Assembly (NCBI GenBank): GCA_963810915.1 | Contig: CAWEPH010000002.1 | Coordinates: forward strand, 124,001-188,000 | Source of the DNA: JAOUEA01 sp963810915 | GTDB taxonomy: Bacteria; Actinomycetota; UBA4738; HRBIN12 | Length of the DNA stretch: 64,000 nt | Reading direction: 5' to 3' | Part shown: piece after piece, positions 1-9,200 of the stretch | Position numbering within the stretch: the stretch's first letter is position 1 | Layout: each line of letters starts with the position of its first letter | Notes under the pieces: model-generated | What the model was told of the DNA's origin: nothing | The model's input: only the letters and a program-made list of their open reading frames with translations | The model's database searches: none | Translations under genes and position numbers: made by a program

Positions 1-478
1 CACTTCCGCGACAAGGGCTGGGCCATCCGCGTGCCCCGCCAGCTGCAGGAGACCACCCTGCGCCTCAACAAGGCGCTGCCGGCGCTCACGCAGGAGCTCG
101 GCCGCTCCCCGACGATCGGCGAGCTGGCCGCGCGACTGGAGATCGGGGAGGACGAGATCGTGGAATCGATGGAGGCCGCCCAGGCGTACTCGACCTCGTC
201 CCTTGACGCCCCGACCTCGGAGACCGGCCTCACCCCCGCGGACACGATGGGCGACGATGACCCCATCGCTCGACATGTTGGAGGGATGGGCGGCGGTGGC
301 GCCGGCGATGCGATCGCTGCCCGAGCGCGAGCGCCGGGTGTTGTACCTACGGTTCTTCCGGGACATGACCCAGTCGGAGATCGCGGACGAGATCGGCGTC
401 TCGCAGATGCACGTCTCTCGGATCCTCCGGCAGACGCTCGAGCAGCTCCGGGCGGGCTCGGCGGTCGAGGAGGAGTGA
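1..478 (+). CDS. SigB/SigF/SigG-family RNA polymerase sigma factor, 5' partial, frameshifted
   Basis: C-terminal two thirds of a type 3 alternative sigma factor; the start lies before the window. Frame 1 encodes region 3 (AIRVPRQLQE, then a helix ending near GDDDP). Region 4 lies in frame 2 from about base 264 (SLPERERRVLYLRFF, then MTQSEIADEIGVSQMHVSR, the -35-binding helix-turn-helix). Deleting one C from the C4 run at 261-264 joins both halves into the normal family sequence, so the break is a single +1 base and is probably a sequence error. Such factors control general stress or envelope regulons. The neighbouring CsbD, CBS and STAS genes fit that job. An anti-sigma kinase is not in view. 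Confidence 0.88.
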   Translation, partial: TSATRAGPSACPASCRRPPCASTRRCRRSRRSSAAPRRSASWPRDWRSGRTRSWNRWRPPRRTRPRPLTPRPRRPASPPRTRWATMTPSLDMLEGWAAVAPAMRSLPERERRVLYLRFFRDMTQSEIADEIGVSQMHVSRILRQTLEQLRAGSAVEEE

Positions 479-485
479 GCGAGTG

Positions 486-514
486 CCGGCCGGGTCCGAC
501 TGGGACCCGGCCGG
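486..514. terminator. 12-bp perfect GC-rich hairpin between convergent genes
   Basis: Arms 486-497 and 503-514 are exact reverse complements around a 5-base loop. The hairpin starts 7 bases after the sigma factor stop and lies just beyond the stop of the convergent small membrane protein gene, so it can end transcripts from both sides. There is no T tract, as is usual for high-GC actinobacterial terminators. Confidence 0.75.
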
Positions 515-521
515 ACGTGCG

Positions 522-696
522 TCACTTGAAGATGCTGACACCACCGGGGCCGATGAGCAGGCCCGAGGGCGATCAAGACGATGCCGGCGATGATCCCGCC
601 TCGGATCGCGGTGATGATGCCGGCGATCACGAGCACGGCTGCGATGATCCACAGCAGCGTTGCGGCGGCGCCGGTGATGGCCACGAGATCGAACAT
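522..696 (-). CDS. Small one- or two-helix membrane protein with GPGGVSIFK tail, frameshifted
   Basis: ATG at 696 is preceded by a GGAGG-like site. The reading frame gives a hydrophobic protein of about 57 aa (MFDLVAITGAAATLLWIIAA, then further hydrophobic stretches). At the C3 run 562-564 one extra base shifts the frame; removing it restores a tail reading LGLLIGPGGVSIFK followed by a stop at 522. From memory, this GPGGVS-type ending occurs in small actinobacterial membrane proteins of unknown function. The 175-base length (3n+1) agrees with a one-base insertion. It sits between the sigma factor and a small cysteine protein; function unknown. Confidence 0.6.
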
Positions 697-846
697 GGTC
701 GTACCTCCATCCGTCGTTCGGCCGGACGTTCCGGCCCGCGTCCGGCCTACCCGCTCAACGGCCCTGCGTCAAACCCACGTTTCGCATCGACTCCACGCCG
801 GGTAGCCCATGACCCACACCGACGTCGAGCACCGAGGAGGAGAACC

Positions 847-993
847 ATGTGTCTGTCATGCGGATGCGGCCAGCCGAACGAGTCGCACGGCAACGAGGAC
901 CACATCACGATGAACGACCTGGAGCGGGCAGCCGACGCGGCGGGAACCACACCCCAGCAGGCCGCGCAGAACATCTTGCAAGGGATCGGCTGA
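847..993 (+). CDS. Small cysteine-rich conserved protein (MCLSCGCG type)
   Basis: A 48-aa protein starting at ATG 847 behind a strong GAGGAGGAG site. The N-terminus MCLSCGCG holds three cysteines (C2, C5, C7) that could bind a metal with the nearby histidines (H14, H19); the rest is a short helical segment (DLERAADAAGTTPQQAAQNI). I recall similar 45-50 aa proteins in Actinomycetota near stress genes; their role is unknown. A hairpin at 1097-1126 follows. Confidence 0.7.
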   Translation: MCLSCGCGQPNESHGNEDHITMNDLERAADAAGTTPQQAAQNILQGIG

Positions 994-1096
994 ACGATCG
1001 GTAGAACGGGGCGGACACAGCCCTGCGGCGGCGCCTGATCCCCCTCAGGACGCGGTCGGCCCGGCGTCATCCCTCGAACCGCCGACCCGGGCACGC

Positions 1097-1126
1097 GAGA
1101 CGGGCCCCTCGACGGGGTCCCGTCTC
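1097..1126. terminator. GC-rich hairpin between convergent genes
   Basis: Arms GAGACGGGCCCC (1097-1108) and GGGGTCCCGTCTC (1114-1126) pair over 12 bp with a single bulged base. It lies between the plus-strand cysteine protein (stop 993) and the minus-strand CBS gene (stop 1155). Confidence 0.65.
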
Positions 1127-1154
1127 GTTCCGTCTGGGCTCCGGGCGGGTGTGG

Positions 1155-1637
1155 TCAACACCAGAGGTCGCCTGGCGTTCCCGGGTCCGGGCCTGGGTTC
1201 AGCGACTCGGTCGACGCCGACTCGGAGATCTCCTGGAGCGCCTCGCCCACGACACGCGAGGATGCCGACGCAAGCGCGACGTCACCCAGCGAGATCATCC
1301 CCACGAGTTGATCACCCTTCATGACCGGGAGCCGGCGGATGCGGTGTTCCGCCATCAGTGCGCGGGCGTCCGCGACGCTCATGTCCGGCGTTGCTGTCGT
1401 CGTCGTCCGCGTGGCGACCTCGCCGAGCGTCACCTCGCGAGGGTCCTGACGTGCGGCAAGCACGCGGGTCACGAGATCGCGATCGGTCACGATGCCCATC
1501 AGCTTCCCGTCGTCGTCCATCACCGGGACGGCACCGACGTCGTAGTTGGCCATCATGCCGGCGGCATCGTCTGCGTTCATCGATGACGACAGCTGCTTAG
1601 GCACGTCCGTCATCGCATGACGAACAAGCAGAGCCAT
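1155..1637 (-). CDS. CBS-domain pair protein
   Basis: A 160-aa protein made of two CBS motifs (about residues 8-60 and 72-128), seen in the repeated patterns VGAVPVMDDDGKLMGIVTDRD and IRRLPVMKGDQLVGMISLGD. CBS pairs bind adenine nucleotides (ATP, AMP, NAD) and act as energy or redox sensors; stand-alone forms are common in stress regulons. I chose ATG 1637 because a GGAG lies about 10 bases upstream and the family signature starts right after it. An in-frame start at 1700 would add 21 low-complexity residues. The C-terminal 30 residues are Ser/Pro-rich and not conserved. Confidence 0.9.
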   Translation of the reverse strand: MALLVRHAMTDVPKQLSSSMNADDAAGMMANYDVGAVPVMDDDGKLMGIVTDRDLVTRVLAARQDPREVTLGEVATRTTTTATPDMSVADARALMAEHRIRRLPVMKGDQLVGMISLGDVALASASSRVVGEALQEISESASTESLNPGPDPGTPGDLWC

Positions 1638-1774
1638 GGTTCGATCACTCCTTCCGTCTCTCGTTCCGGGTCTCTCGTTCGATATGCCCGACTGCGACAC
1701 CCGCGAAACCAGCGGTGTTTGGTGGGGGGGCTTGGGGGAAGACCCTCACCGACGACCGACGGGAGGAGGACGAG

Positions 1775-1981
1775 ATGGCTGGAGAGCACGATCGCGCCGA
1801 AGGCGGATGGGACGAGGCCAAGGGCAAGACGAAGGAAGCTGTCGGGAAGATGACCGACGACGAAGACCTCCAGGCGAAGGGCAAGAAGGACCAGGCCAAG
1901 GGGAAGGCAGAGAAGGCCTGGGGTCATGCCAAGGAGGCCGGTGAGACGGTCAAGGAAGGCGTCAAGGACGCCCTCGACTGA
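1775..1981 (+). CDS. csbD: CsbD-family stress response protein
   Basis: A 68-aa, very hydrophilic, charged protein with the CsbD pattern: DRAEGGWDEAKGKTKEAVGK, then DDEDLQAKGKKDQAKGKAEK. In Bacillus csbD belongs to the SigB general stress regulon; the molecular role is unknown. ATG 1775 follows GGGAGGAGGA at 1761-1770. The SigB-type sigma factor 1.3 kb away is a likely controller. A strong hairpin follows at once. Confidence 0.92.
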   Translation: MAGEHDRAEGGWDEAKGKTKEAVGKMTDDEDLQAKGKKDQAKGKAEKAWGHAKEAGETVKEGVKDALD

Positions 1982-1996
1982 CACACCGACCACGAT

Positions 1997-2043
1997 GGCG
2001 GCCACCCTCTGCAGGCGGGGACGCTTCCCCGCCTGTGGCCGCC
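1997..2043 (+). terminator. Two-tier hairpin terminator after csbD
   Basis: Inner stem CAGGCGGGG (2012-2020) pairs with 2027-2035 around a 6-base loop. An outer stem GGCGGCCA (1997-2004) pairs with 2036-2043, with a bulge on the left side. It begins 16 bases after the csbD stop. Confidence 0.7.
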
Positions 2044-2084
2044 GTCGTTGGCCTTCCCGACGCCTCCCACAGGGGTGAACGAGC

Positions 2085-2330
2085 GTGGCACGTCTCCGCC
2101 GTTCGCGCGACCGCTCCCCTGACCACTTAGGCAACACACCCGCCGTCTGCAGGGCGTCCTACATCGACCCTCGGGTCTTCGAACGCTTCCACGAAGGCAT
2201 CACGATCTCGGGGCAACTCGCACAGGTCTCATCCGGGGAGGGATCGGCCGGGAGATCGGAGCGTGAGGCGGTCGAGCGCGCGGTCCTGGACCTCCTCGAC
2301 GGCGTGATCGGGCTGGCGCGCGCAGCGTGA
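2085..2330 (+). pseudogene. C-terminal remnant of DNA topoisomerase IB
   Basis: From about 2127 the frame reads LGNTPAVCRASYIDPRVFER, the end of bacterial topoisomerase IB, whose catalytic tyrosine lies in this ASY block. The tail SEREAVERAVLDLLDG also fits. The roughly 250-residue N-terminal and core region is absent upstream (csbD and its terminator are there instead), so this is a truncated remnant without activity. The first 14 codons after GTG 2085 are not family-like and may be chance coding. Confidence 0.7.
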
Positions 2331-2572
2331 GGACGGAACATCACGGATCCGGCCGTTTGGCGTGGATCTCACACGGGCATGTCGACGGCATGGAGGAGCA
2401 CAGGCCGGTTCCCGACGACGATGTGCCGGACACCGAAGAGGGCGAAGACCTCGTGGGGCCCGAGGGCGTCGAGGACGCGCTCTTCGAGTACCTGTTCGGC
2501 CCTGAACACGGTTCCACGGCCTCCAGAGGATCGGGCGATATGGCCTTGACCGAGGGGCGAGGGATCCGATGA
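2327..2572 (+). CDS. Hypothetical acidic protein
   Basis: An 81-aa acidic frame; the GTG at 2327 overlaps the preceding stop (GTGA), and an ATG at 2390 would give a 60-residue version. The middle is rich in Asp/Glu (VPDDDVPDTEEGEDLVGPEG). No family recognised. High GC at third positions and the ATGA overlap with the next frame are mild support that it is translated. It could also be spurious. Confidence 0.35.
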   Translation: MRTEHHGSGRLAWISHGHVDGMEEHRPVPDDDVPDTEEGEDLVGPEGVEDALFEYLFGPEHGSTASRGSGDMALTEGRGIR

Positions 2573-2856
2573 ACGTGATCGGTGGCCCGTTCGCCGGTGA
2601 AGAGCACGATGTGTCGTCGGCGTGGCTACAGGAGCGCGGCGTGCTCTACGTGTCGGCCCTCGGTGAACGCCGGAAGGTGGCGAGTCAGTGGCCGCCCGGG
2701 GAGACCGGGATCGTCGAGTACGTCAACGCGATGGCAGCCAGCTACGTGGCAGGACTTCCGACGCCGGCGCGTGACTGCGACCCGGCCTCTGACCACCGGT
2801 GCTCGATTCAGGGGGTGATCATCAACCTGCGGTACTCCTCCTTGAGGAAGGCGTAA
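2569..2856 (+). CDS. Hypothetical protein
   Basis: A 95-aa frame whose ATG overlaps the stop of the previous frame (ATGA), suggesting translational coupling. It reads MNVIGGPFAGEEHDVSSAWLQERG and later EYVNAMAASYVAG. No known domain. Its last 16 codons run into the 3' end of the convergent Crp/Fnr gene (49-base overlap), so the true end or even its reality is doubtful. Confidence 0.4.
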   Translation: MNVIGGPFAGEEHDVSSAWLQERGVLYVSALGERRKVASQWPPGETGIVEYVNAMAASYVAGLPTPARDCDPASDHRCSIQGVIINLRYSSLRKA

Positions 2857-3536
2857 CACTCGCAGGAAGCAGCTTCAAGAAGGGCCCGGTCCGTGATCAG
2901 GATGCCGCCGCGCCGGACCCTGACGGCGCCGGCCTGCTCCAGGCTGCGCGCGGCCTCGGTGACGGAGGCGCGACGGACGTGCAGGATCTCCGCGAGGAAC
3001 TGCTGCGTCAGAGAGACATCGTCCGAGACCACGCGATCGCTCGTCTGCAGGAGCCAGCGCGCGAGGCGTTGCCGCACCCCGTGGACCACCCCGCATGCCA
3101 CGCCCTGGGAGACCTGCAGCATGAGCGCCCGCGTGTACTCCATCAGGCTCTGTTGCCACTTGGCACTGTCGGCGAGCTCGGCACGGAAGATATCCGCATC
3201 GAGCGCCAGCACCTGGCCCCCCATCTGGACGACCGCCGCGCCGTTAGGGCTGACGTCATCGCCGAGGAAGACATGGATTCCCACCATGCCCTCCCGCCCT
3301 ATCGTCGCCGTCTCCACCGTCGAGCCATCACTCAGTACGGTGAGGAGGGACACGACCGCGGTGGTCGGGAAGAAGACGCGGCCCGTGTGCAGGCCGGGGG
3401 ATTGGATGGGCTGCTCGGGGTCAACGTTCCAGGCCGAGGAGCGGGCCAGGATCTGATCCCGCTCGGACCCGGGCAGGTTCGATAGCAGCTCGTTGCCTGC
3501 CGGTCGTTGCGTCCCAACGGATGCGCGCATGCTCAT
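2808..3536 (-). CDS. Crp/Fnr-family transcriptional regulator
   Basis: A 242-aa protein. Residues about 20-140 form a cyclic-nucleotide-binding-like beta barrel (FFPTTAVVSLLTVLSDGSTVETATIGREGMVG); residues about 165-225 form a Crp-type winged helix (LTQQFLAEILHVRRASVTEAA is the recognition region). The barrel lacks the usual cAMP phosphate-cassette arginine pattern, so the ligand is unknown. A cysteine pair (CEC) sits near the C-terminus. Start chosen at ATG 3536 because GAGGAG lies 8 bases upstream; a GTG at 3545 is too close to that site. Confidence 0.88.
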   Translation of the reverse strand: MSMRASVGTQRPAGNELLSNLPGSERDQILARSSAWNVDPEQPIQSPGLHTGRVFFPTTAVVSLLTVLSDGSTVETATIGREGMVGIHVFLGDDVSPNGAAVVQMGGQVLALDADIFRAELADSAKWQQSLMEYTRALMLQVSQGVACGVVHGVRQRLARWLLQTSDRVVSDDVSLTQQFLAEILHVRRASVTEAARSLEQAGAVRVRRGGILITDRALLEAASCECYAFLKEEYRRLMITP

Positions 3537-3662
3537 CGTCTTCACTCCTCGACCGAGGATAGCCCGCGGCGCGAAGACGCGTTGGTACGGTGCCGGACCG
3601 ACGGACGACGCGTCCCGCAGTACGGTGAGCGCGTGCAGAACAGCCTGAGGGAGTTGTGCTAG

Positions 3663-3998
3663 GTGAGGTTCCGAGCGGAGCGGCGGGGTCGATCACGGAT
3701 CGTCCAGCTCTTCGGTGAGCTGGATGCCTCGACGACGGACGAGCTCAGGACCGTGCTCGAGCCGATCACTCAGACGCAAGGCGACATCGAGGTGGACTGT
3801 TCGGAGCTGGCGTTCATGGACAGCTCCGGCCTCCATTTCCTGTTGGGCGCGGCGCAGGCGCTCGGCTCGGATGGCCGGATGATCGTGCGCAATCCAACAT
3901 CGACGGTCAGGCGCGTGCTGAGCCTCTCCGGCGTGGAGCGCACCGGCGGGATCGTGGTGGTCGTCGACGACCAACCCGACCAGTCACTCGACGTCTAG
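3663..3998 (+). CDS. STAS-domain anti-sigma factor antagonist
   Basis: A 111-aa SpoIIAA/RsbV-type protein. The phosphorylation loop FMDSSGLHFLL (about residues 51-61) keeps the serine targeted by anti-sigma kinases. The N-terminal strand RIVQLFGELDASTTDELR is typical. In its unphosphorylated form such a protein binds the anti-sigma factor and frees a SigB/F-type sigma. GTG 3663 is preceded by GAGGGA at 10 bases. It may act with the sigma factor at the window start. The 3' end overlaps the convergent YihY gene by 4 bases. Confidence 0.9.
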   Translation: MRFRAERRGRSRIVQLFGELDASTTDELRTVLEPITQTQGDIEVDCSELAFMDSSGLHFLLGAAQALGSDGRMIVRNPTSTVRRVLSLSGVERTGGIVVVVDDQPDQSLDV

Positions 3999-5008
3999 CC
4001 ATCCCGCGTGGCTGAATATGTTGGATCCGTCGGCACCCGTTCGCTGATGCGCCGGCGGGTGGCCCGTCCGTCCGCACCCGTGGATGGAGCGGCCAAGCTC
4101 CGCGGGAAGAGTCGTTCGCGGCGCACGACGTTCAACTCAGCGGCGAACAACGCGATCTGCGCGCCGAGGTACACCCAGGCGAGGAGGACGATCACGGCGG
4201 CGAACGTGCCGTATACCTCGCTCGCGTGGCGGAGCTGCCGGTCGACGTAGAACCCTCCGAAAGTCGTGAGGGTCGTCCACGCTGCGGCACCGAGTGCGGC
4301 CCCCGGCCACACATCGGACCAGGTCACACGCGTCGCCGGGAGCAGCCGGAATGCCGCCGCGAATAGGATCAGTTCCACCCCGTACGCGAGCGCGATCGCC
4401 ACCAGCTGCCACGGCCATCCACGGCCGCTCGCCGACCCCGCGAGCAGCGTCGATCCCGCGAGCAGTGCGCCGAAGATCATCAGAAGGGCAAGGGCCCGCG
4501 TGGTCGAGCGCCAGCTGCCGGGGCGCCGGCGTTCCGGAACGTTCCACACGGCGTCCATCGCGGACGCGAAGGCCTTGACCACTCCCAGGCCGGACCACAA
4601 GGCGAGGGTGACGCCGATCATCAGGACGAGCAGGCCACCGCTCGGCGCGTGGACGTTGAGCGCGACCTGGGGACCCAGGACGGGGAGATCGTGCAGGGCG
4701 GCTCCGAGCAGTCGCTCTCGGATCCCGGGATCCTGGCTCGCGACGATCCCCACGACCGTCACCGCCACCATCAGCAAGGGGATGATCGAGAAGAACGCGT
4801 AGTACGCGATCATCGCGGCGAGCTGCGGGCAACCGTCCTCTCCGTACTTCCTCACCACCGCCCAGACGAACGCCAAGGGGGGCGTCCGTCTCTGGCGTGC
4901 ATCGAGTCGCCTCGCGATATCGCCCACTCGCGTCATCCCAATCGCTCGATGGGCCAGACGGGAGCCCAGAAGGCGGTCCGGGCACGCGGTTCCTGGGAGA
5001 GTCGACAC
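3995..5008 (-). CDS. YihY/BrkB-family inner membrane protein
   Basis: A 337-aa polytopic membrane protein with the YihY pattern: AAMIAYYAFFSIIPLLMVAV (first helix), LGVVKAFASAMDAVWNVPERRR, and later GAQIALFAAELNVV. Six helices are visible, and a basic C-terminal tail follows. The family is widespread; BrkB and RNase BN names are historical, and transport of an unknown substrate is the usual guess. An in-frame ATG at 4936 (MTRVGDIARRLD) may be the true start; the first 24 residues from GTG 5008 look unrelated to the family. Confidence 0.85.
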   Translation of the reverse strand: MSTLPGTACPDRLLGSRLAHRAIGMTRVGDIARRLDARQRRTPPLAFVWAVVRKYGEDGCPQLAAMIAYYAFFSIIPLLMVAVTVVGIVASQDPGIRERLLGAALHDLPVLGPQVALNVHAPSGGLLVLMIGVTLALWSGLGVVKAFASAMDAVWNVPERRRPGSWRSTTRALALLMIFGALLAGSTLLAGSASGRGWPWQLVAIALAYGVELILFAAAFRLLPATRVTWSDVWPGAALGAAAWTTLTTFGGFYVDRQLRHASEVYGTFAAVIVLLAWVYLGAQIALFAAELNVVRRERLFPRSLAAPSTGADGRATRRRISERVPTDPTYSATRDG

Positions 5009-5073
5009 AGTTCCATTGCCATGAGGTTCCCCGGTCCGGGGCCTCGGAAACCGAGCGGTCGTTCGGTCCTCAG

Positions 5074-5650
5074 CTAGGTACGCGCATGTGGAATCGCACC
5101 ACGGAGCCCGTCACGAACGAACGGATCTGTACGAGATCGCGCGCCTGGTTGGAGGGCCACAACCCGTTGCCGGACCGTTGATCCAACGCCGGAGTACGTC
5201 GTCTCGCCAGGACGTCGCCCAAGACGTCGCGGAGGAAGCCTTGGCGAGGGAAGGCGTCCGTCCGGAAGGCGGAGCGGCAGGTGGGTGGCCATCAGTCCGA
5301 GCGGGACCACGCACGCCCAGCCCGTGGCCCATGAAGCGATGGACCCGTTCGACGTGGGCGGGCTCACGCCCATGCCCCAGATCGCGCCGATCACCAGCAT
5401 GAGCCAGCCGCAGGCGTTGCGGGGCTGGCGCAGCGCCAAACCAGCCCGACGACGGAGAAGGCGGCGGCGGGCGGCAGCCCGGAGAGCTGCGACAGCACCA
5501 CCGTCGGGCTCAGCGTCCCGTCGGCGAGCCGCGTCAGGGAGTAGGGCCGAGCCCACCACGACCCAGGCGGCGCTGAACGCGAACACGACCAGGCCAGCCA
5601 GGCCGGATCGGCCGTTCTCGTTCAGCGTCGATGGATGGATCCTGCGTCAT
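5074..5650 (-). pseudogene. Broken N-terminal half of a multi-helix membrane sensor-like protein
   Basis: ATG 5650 has a GGAGG-like site upstream. Pieces in three frames join into one hydrophobic protein: MTQDPSIDAERERP, then VFAFSAAWVVVGSALL, LADGTLSPTVVLSQLSGL, NACGWLMLVIGAIWGMGVS and CVVPLGLMATHLPLRLPDG. At least three frame changes occur and the C-terminal half is missing. The GWLMLVIG and LRLPDGRLPS blocks recall, from memory, the membrane domain of actinobacterial sensor histidine kinases, but no kinase domain follows. Either a decayed gene or a heavily miscalled stretch. Confidence 0.55.
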
Positions 5651-5751
5651 CGAGGACCTCCGTGCGACCTCCGCGGTAGGCCGGTGAAGGGCCGGCGGCG
5701 ACCCTGCCGGCACCACCGCTCAGACGGCTGGTGCGACCCCCGCGACGCCGC

Positions 5752-6198
5752 TCAGGTGGTGGTTTCCACCTTCTCCTTGAGCCGCTGCATCCGTTTCCGC
5801 GTGTCGGACTTGCCGATCGTCGCGAACACCGGTGGAGCGAGGATGGCCGTCATGCCCTTCATCTTGGGGAAGACGATGTGGAACGTGACCTCCGTGGATC
5901 CGCCGAGATCGCGGAGGACGTACGTGTTGCTGAACGTCCCGTCCTTGTCATCCGCCTCGAGCGCGAACCGCTCGTTCGGGACGCTCTCCGTGATCGTGCC
6001 CTCGTTCACGTGATCCTTGTCGCCGGGGATCCAACCGACGGATCGGTAGCGGCTCCCCACGGCGTTCGGCTCCCCCGAGATCCACTCGACCCGGTACGGC
6101 TTGTTCGACCATTCGACGTGCTTCTCGAGCTGGCTGATCCACGGCCAGACCACGGACGGTGGGGCCTGGATGGTGATGGGGAACGATCCCTCCGTCAT
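5752..6198 (-). CDS. SRPBCC-family (START-like) protein
   Basis: A 148-aa protein with the polyketide-cyclase/START fold pattern: FPITIQAPPSVVWPWISQLE at the N-terminus, then VGSRYRSVGWIPG and a C-terminal amphipathic helix (SDTRKRMQRLKEKVE). These proteins enclose a hydrophobic pocket for lipids or aromatic ligands; the ligand here is unknown. ATG 6198 has GGAGG 7 bases upstream. It lies downstream of the cyclase-AAA-TPR gene on the same strand with about 90 bases between them. Confidence 0.85.
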   Translation of the reverse strand: MTEGSFPITIQAPPSVVWPWISQLEKHVEWSNKPYRVEWISGEPNAVGSRYRSVGWIPGDKDHVNEGTITESVPNERFALEADDKDGTFSNTYVLRDLGGSTEVTFHIVFPKMKGMTAILAPPVFATIGKSDTRKRMQRLKEKVETTT

Positions 6199-6286
6199 CG
6201 CGCAACCTCCTCCGCGGGCGCTCGCGACCCTATGCCGCGTCCCGTCGGAACCGCAAGACATGCGCGACGGGGGAGCGGTCGTCCGG

Positions 6287-9200
6287 TCAGCCCGGGCCGC
6301 CAGCTCGGCGTCGGCCTCTGGGAGGTAGAGCCGCGCGTCGCAGGCGACCAGGAGCTCCCGTGCCCGTTCGAACGCGGCCGCGGATCGAGACCGACACGAC
6401 GCTCTGCACGTCCGAGGTCGAGCAACGCGCGGGCGAGATCGATACGGGTTCCCAGGGCCTCGAGACGGCCGGTCGCGTACCTGCAGCCGGCTCCAGCGCT
6501 TCCTCGGCGTCGTCCGCCAGGAGACCGTCGGCCACCGCGATGCATGCCAACGAGAACGGAGCGGCCCCACGGGCAAGGATGACGCGCGCGCGTTCAGCCT
6601 CCTCTCGCTCGTCGCGATGGACCAACAGCCGGATCAGCGCCACTTCGACCTGGGGATCCTGATCCACGTTGTACCGGCTCGCGATCTCCACCCCCCGACG
6701 GAGGTGCGAGAGCGCCTCTTCCTCGCGGCCGCGAGCGAGCGCGAGCTCGCCCGCGATCCCCGCGCGGGGGATCTCGCCCTGGGGCTCCGGATGGTTCCGC
6801 AGGAACTCGATCCGAGGCTTCCATCGCCGCCTCGGCCTCGTCCAAGCGGCCGCGCAGCCCGAGCACCTCCGCGAGGATCATGTATCGCAGCCCGATGAGG
6901 GGCTCGTCCCCGGCTGAGAGCCCGTGCTCGACAGCGTCACGTGTCATCTGCTCGGCCTCGTCGAGGTCGCCGAGCGCGAGCGTCACCTCCCCGACCGTGC
7001 CTTCGATCCACCCGAGCCATCCGAACCCGCCGCCCCTGCGAGCCATCGCGAGGCCCTCTCTGCCGACCTCCAGGGCACGTGGGTACTCCGAGCCGAAGTC
7101 CGCGAGCGTCGAGGCGAAGTTGTTGTAGGCCCGCTGCAGGTTGATCGGATCGTCGACCTCCTTGGCCAGCTGGAAGGCGATCTCGAGCGTCTCGAGCGCC
7201 TCCATCGGATGACCGGTCTGCGAGAGGTTCACCCCCAGATCCTGCATCGCGGCCGCACGCACGTCCGTCGCGCCGACGCGACCCGCCATCGCCACGGCAC
7301 GACGCAGATAGGCATCCGCTTCCGCGGAGTCGCCACGTCGCCAGTGGAACTGGCCCAGCTGCCTCAGCGCGCCGGCCAACTCCCACGTCTCTCCGAACGG
7401 CTCGAGGCGCTCGACGGCTCGTTGCCCGCTGGCCAGCGCCTCGTCGATCCGACCCTGTTGGAACAGGGTCAGCACCAGCCACGACTGGGCCCATCCGGCC
7501 CCCCGCTCGTCGCCGGCCGCCTCGAAGAACGCGAGGGCGCGTCCGACAGGCCCATTCGGTTTCCTCGTTCGGACGGGTCCCGAAGCTGGCGCGGGTCAAC
7601 GCCCGGGCGATCTCCGCGCGTTCGGCATCCGGAACGCCGATCCGTTCGGCCAGCCGCAGCGCCTCCCGATACCAACGACTCGCCTCGGCCGGAAGTCGCA
7701 GCGCCGCCGCCCGGTCGCCGGCCGCGCGGCGTCCATCGATACCCTGAGGCTTCGAGGTCGGCGCGGACCTGCCCCGTGTCCCCCAGCTCGTCGAGGTAGC
7801 GCAGCGCCTCGAGGTCGTGGGTCGCGATCAGCTCCGCGATGTCCTCGGCGCGGTCGCCCGCCTTCATCTGCGCCCACCGCGCAACCTGCTCGTGCTTCGT
7901 CGCGCGGAGGCCCTTCGGCAACGACTCATACGCTCCGTCGCGGATCAGGGCGTGGCGGAACGTGAACTCGTGCTCGCCCGAGAAGCTCGGCGGATCGATG
8001 TGCAGGACGAGCTCCTTCACGCGGAGGCGACCGAGCGCGTCGCGGACCTCCTCCGCGCTCCGCCCACCGAGCGCGGCGACCGCGCCGGTCCAGAACACGC
8101 GGCCCACCACCGCGGCATCCTGGAGCACCGCCTTCTCGTCCGCGGGCAGGCCGTCCAGCCGCGCCGCGATCAACCCCTGGATCGACCGCGGGAGCTCGAC
8201 CTCGGTGGTCGGCCTCGCCACCTCCCAGCGGGACGCTCCGGACGCGCGGAGCACGCCGTCGTCGATCAGCTTGCGCACGATCTCCTCGACGTAGAGGGGA
8301 TTGCCCTCGCTCCGTTCGACCACCGCGCGCTCGAGCTCGTCGGTCATCCCCCCGGCGAGGAGGTCGTCGAGCATCGCGGAGCTCTCGGCCGCGGACAGCG
8401 GGTCCAGGAAGATCGAGGCGGCGTTGCGTTTGCCGCCGCCCCACGTGGGGCGTGTCTCGAACAGCTCGGGTCGCGCCAGGGTCACGGCGAGGATGGGTCC
8501 CTGCGCCCAGTCGGCGAGGTACTCGATGAAGTCGAGCAGCCCGTCGTCGGCCCAGTGGATGTCCTCGAACACCAGCACGAGGGGATAGCGGGCCGCGAGG
8601 CGCTCGAGGAAACGGCGCCACGCGTCGAAGAGATCCTCGCGGCTGAAGGCACCGGACTCGCCGGCGCCGACCAGCGCGCCGATCTCGGGCACGATCTCGG
8701 CGTCGCCGAAGAGCCCCTCGACGGCCTCCTTGGTCTTCTTCAGCGCGACCTCGGCGGCGTCGTCCTCGAGGATCTCGCACTGCGCCTTGATCGCATCCGC
8801 GAGCGCCGAGTAGGACGTGTTGCCGTACGCCAGGCAGCGCCCGCGCCGCCAGTAGACGAAGTCGGGCACGCTTTCGACGTGGCGCTCGAACTCGCGCGTG
8901 AGACGGGTCTTGCCCACGCCGGCCGGCCCGACCACGGTCACGAGGGCGGGTCGCCGATCCGCCTGCACGCGTTGGAACGTCTGCTTCAGGACCGCGAGCT
9001 CCTCGTCGCGACCGACGAGCGCGGCCTCCATCCCCAGCTCGGGGCGCTCGCCGCGCTGCTTGGCGCGGACCCGCAGCGCGTCCCACGCGGGGACCGGCTC
9101 CGCCTTCCCCTTCAGCTCGAGCGGTGCGAGCTCGCGGTACTCGATCACGTCCCTCGTGGCTTCGTGCACCCCCGGTCCCACGATCACCCGACCCGGATCG

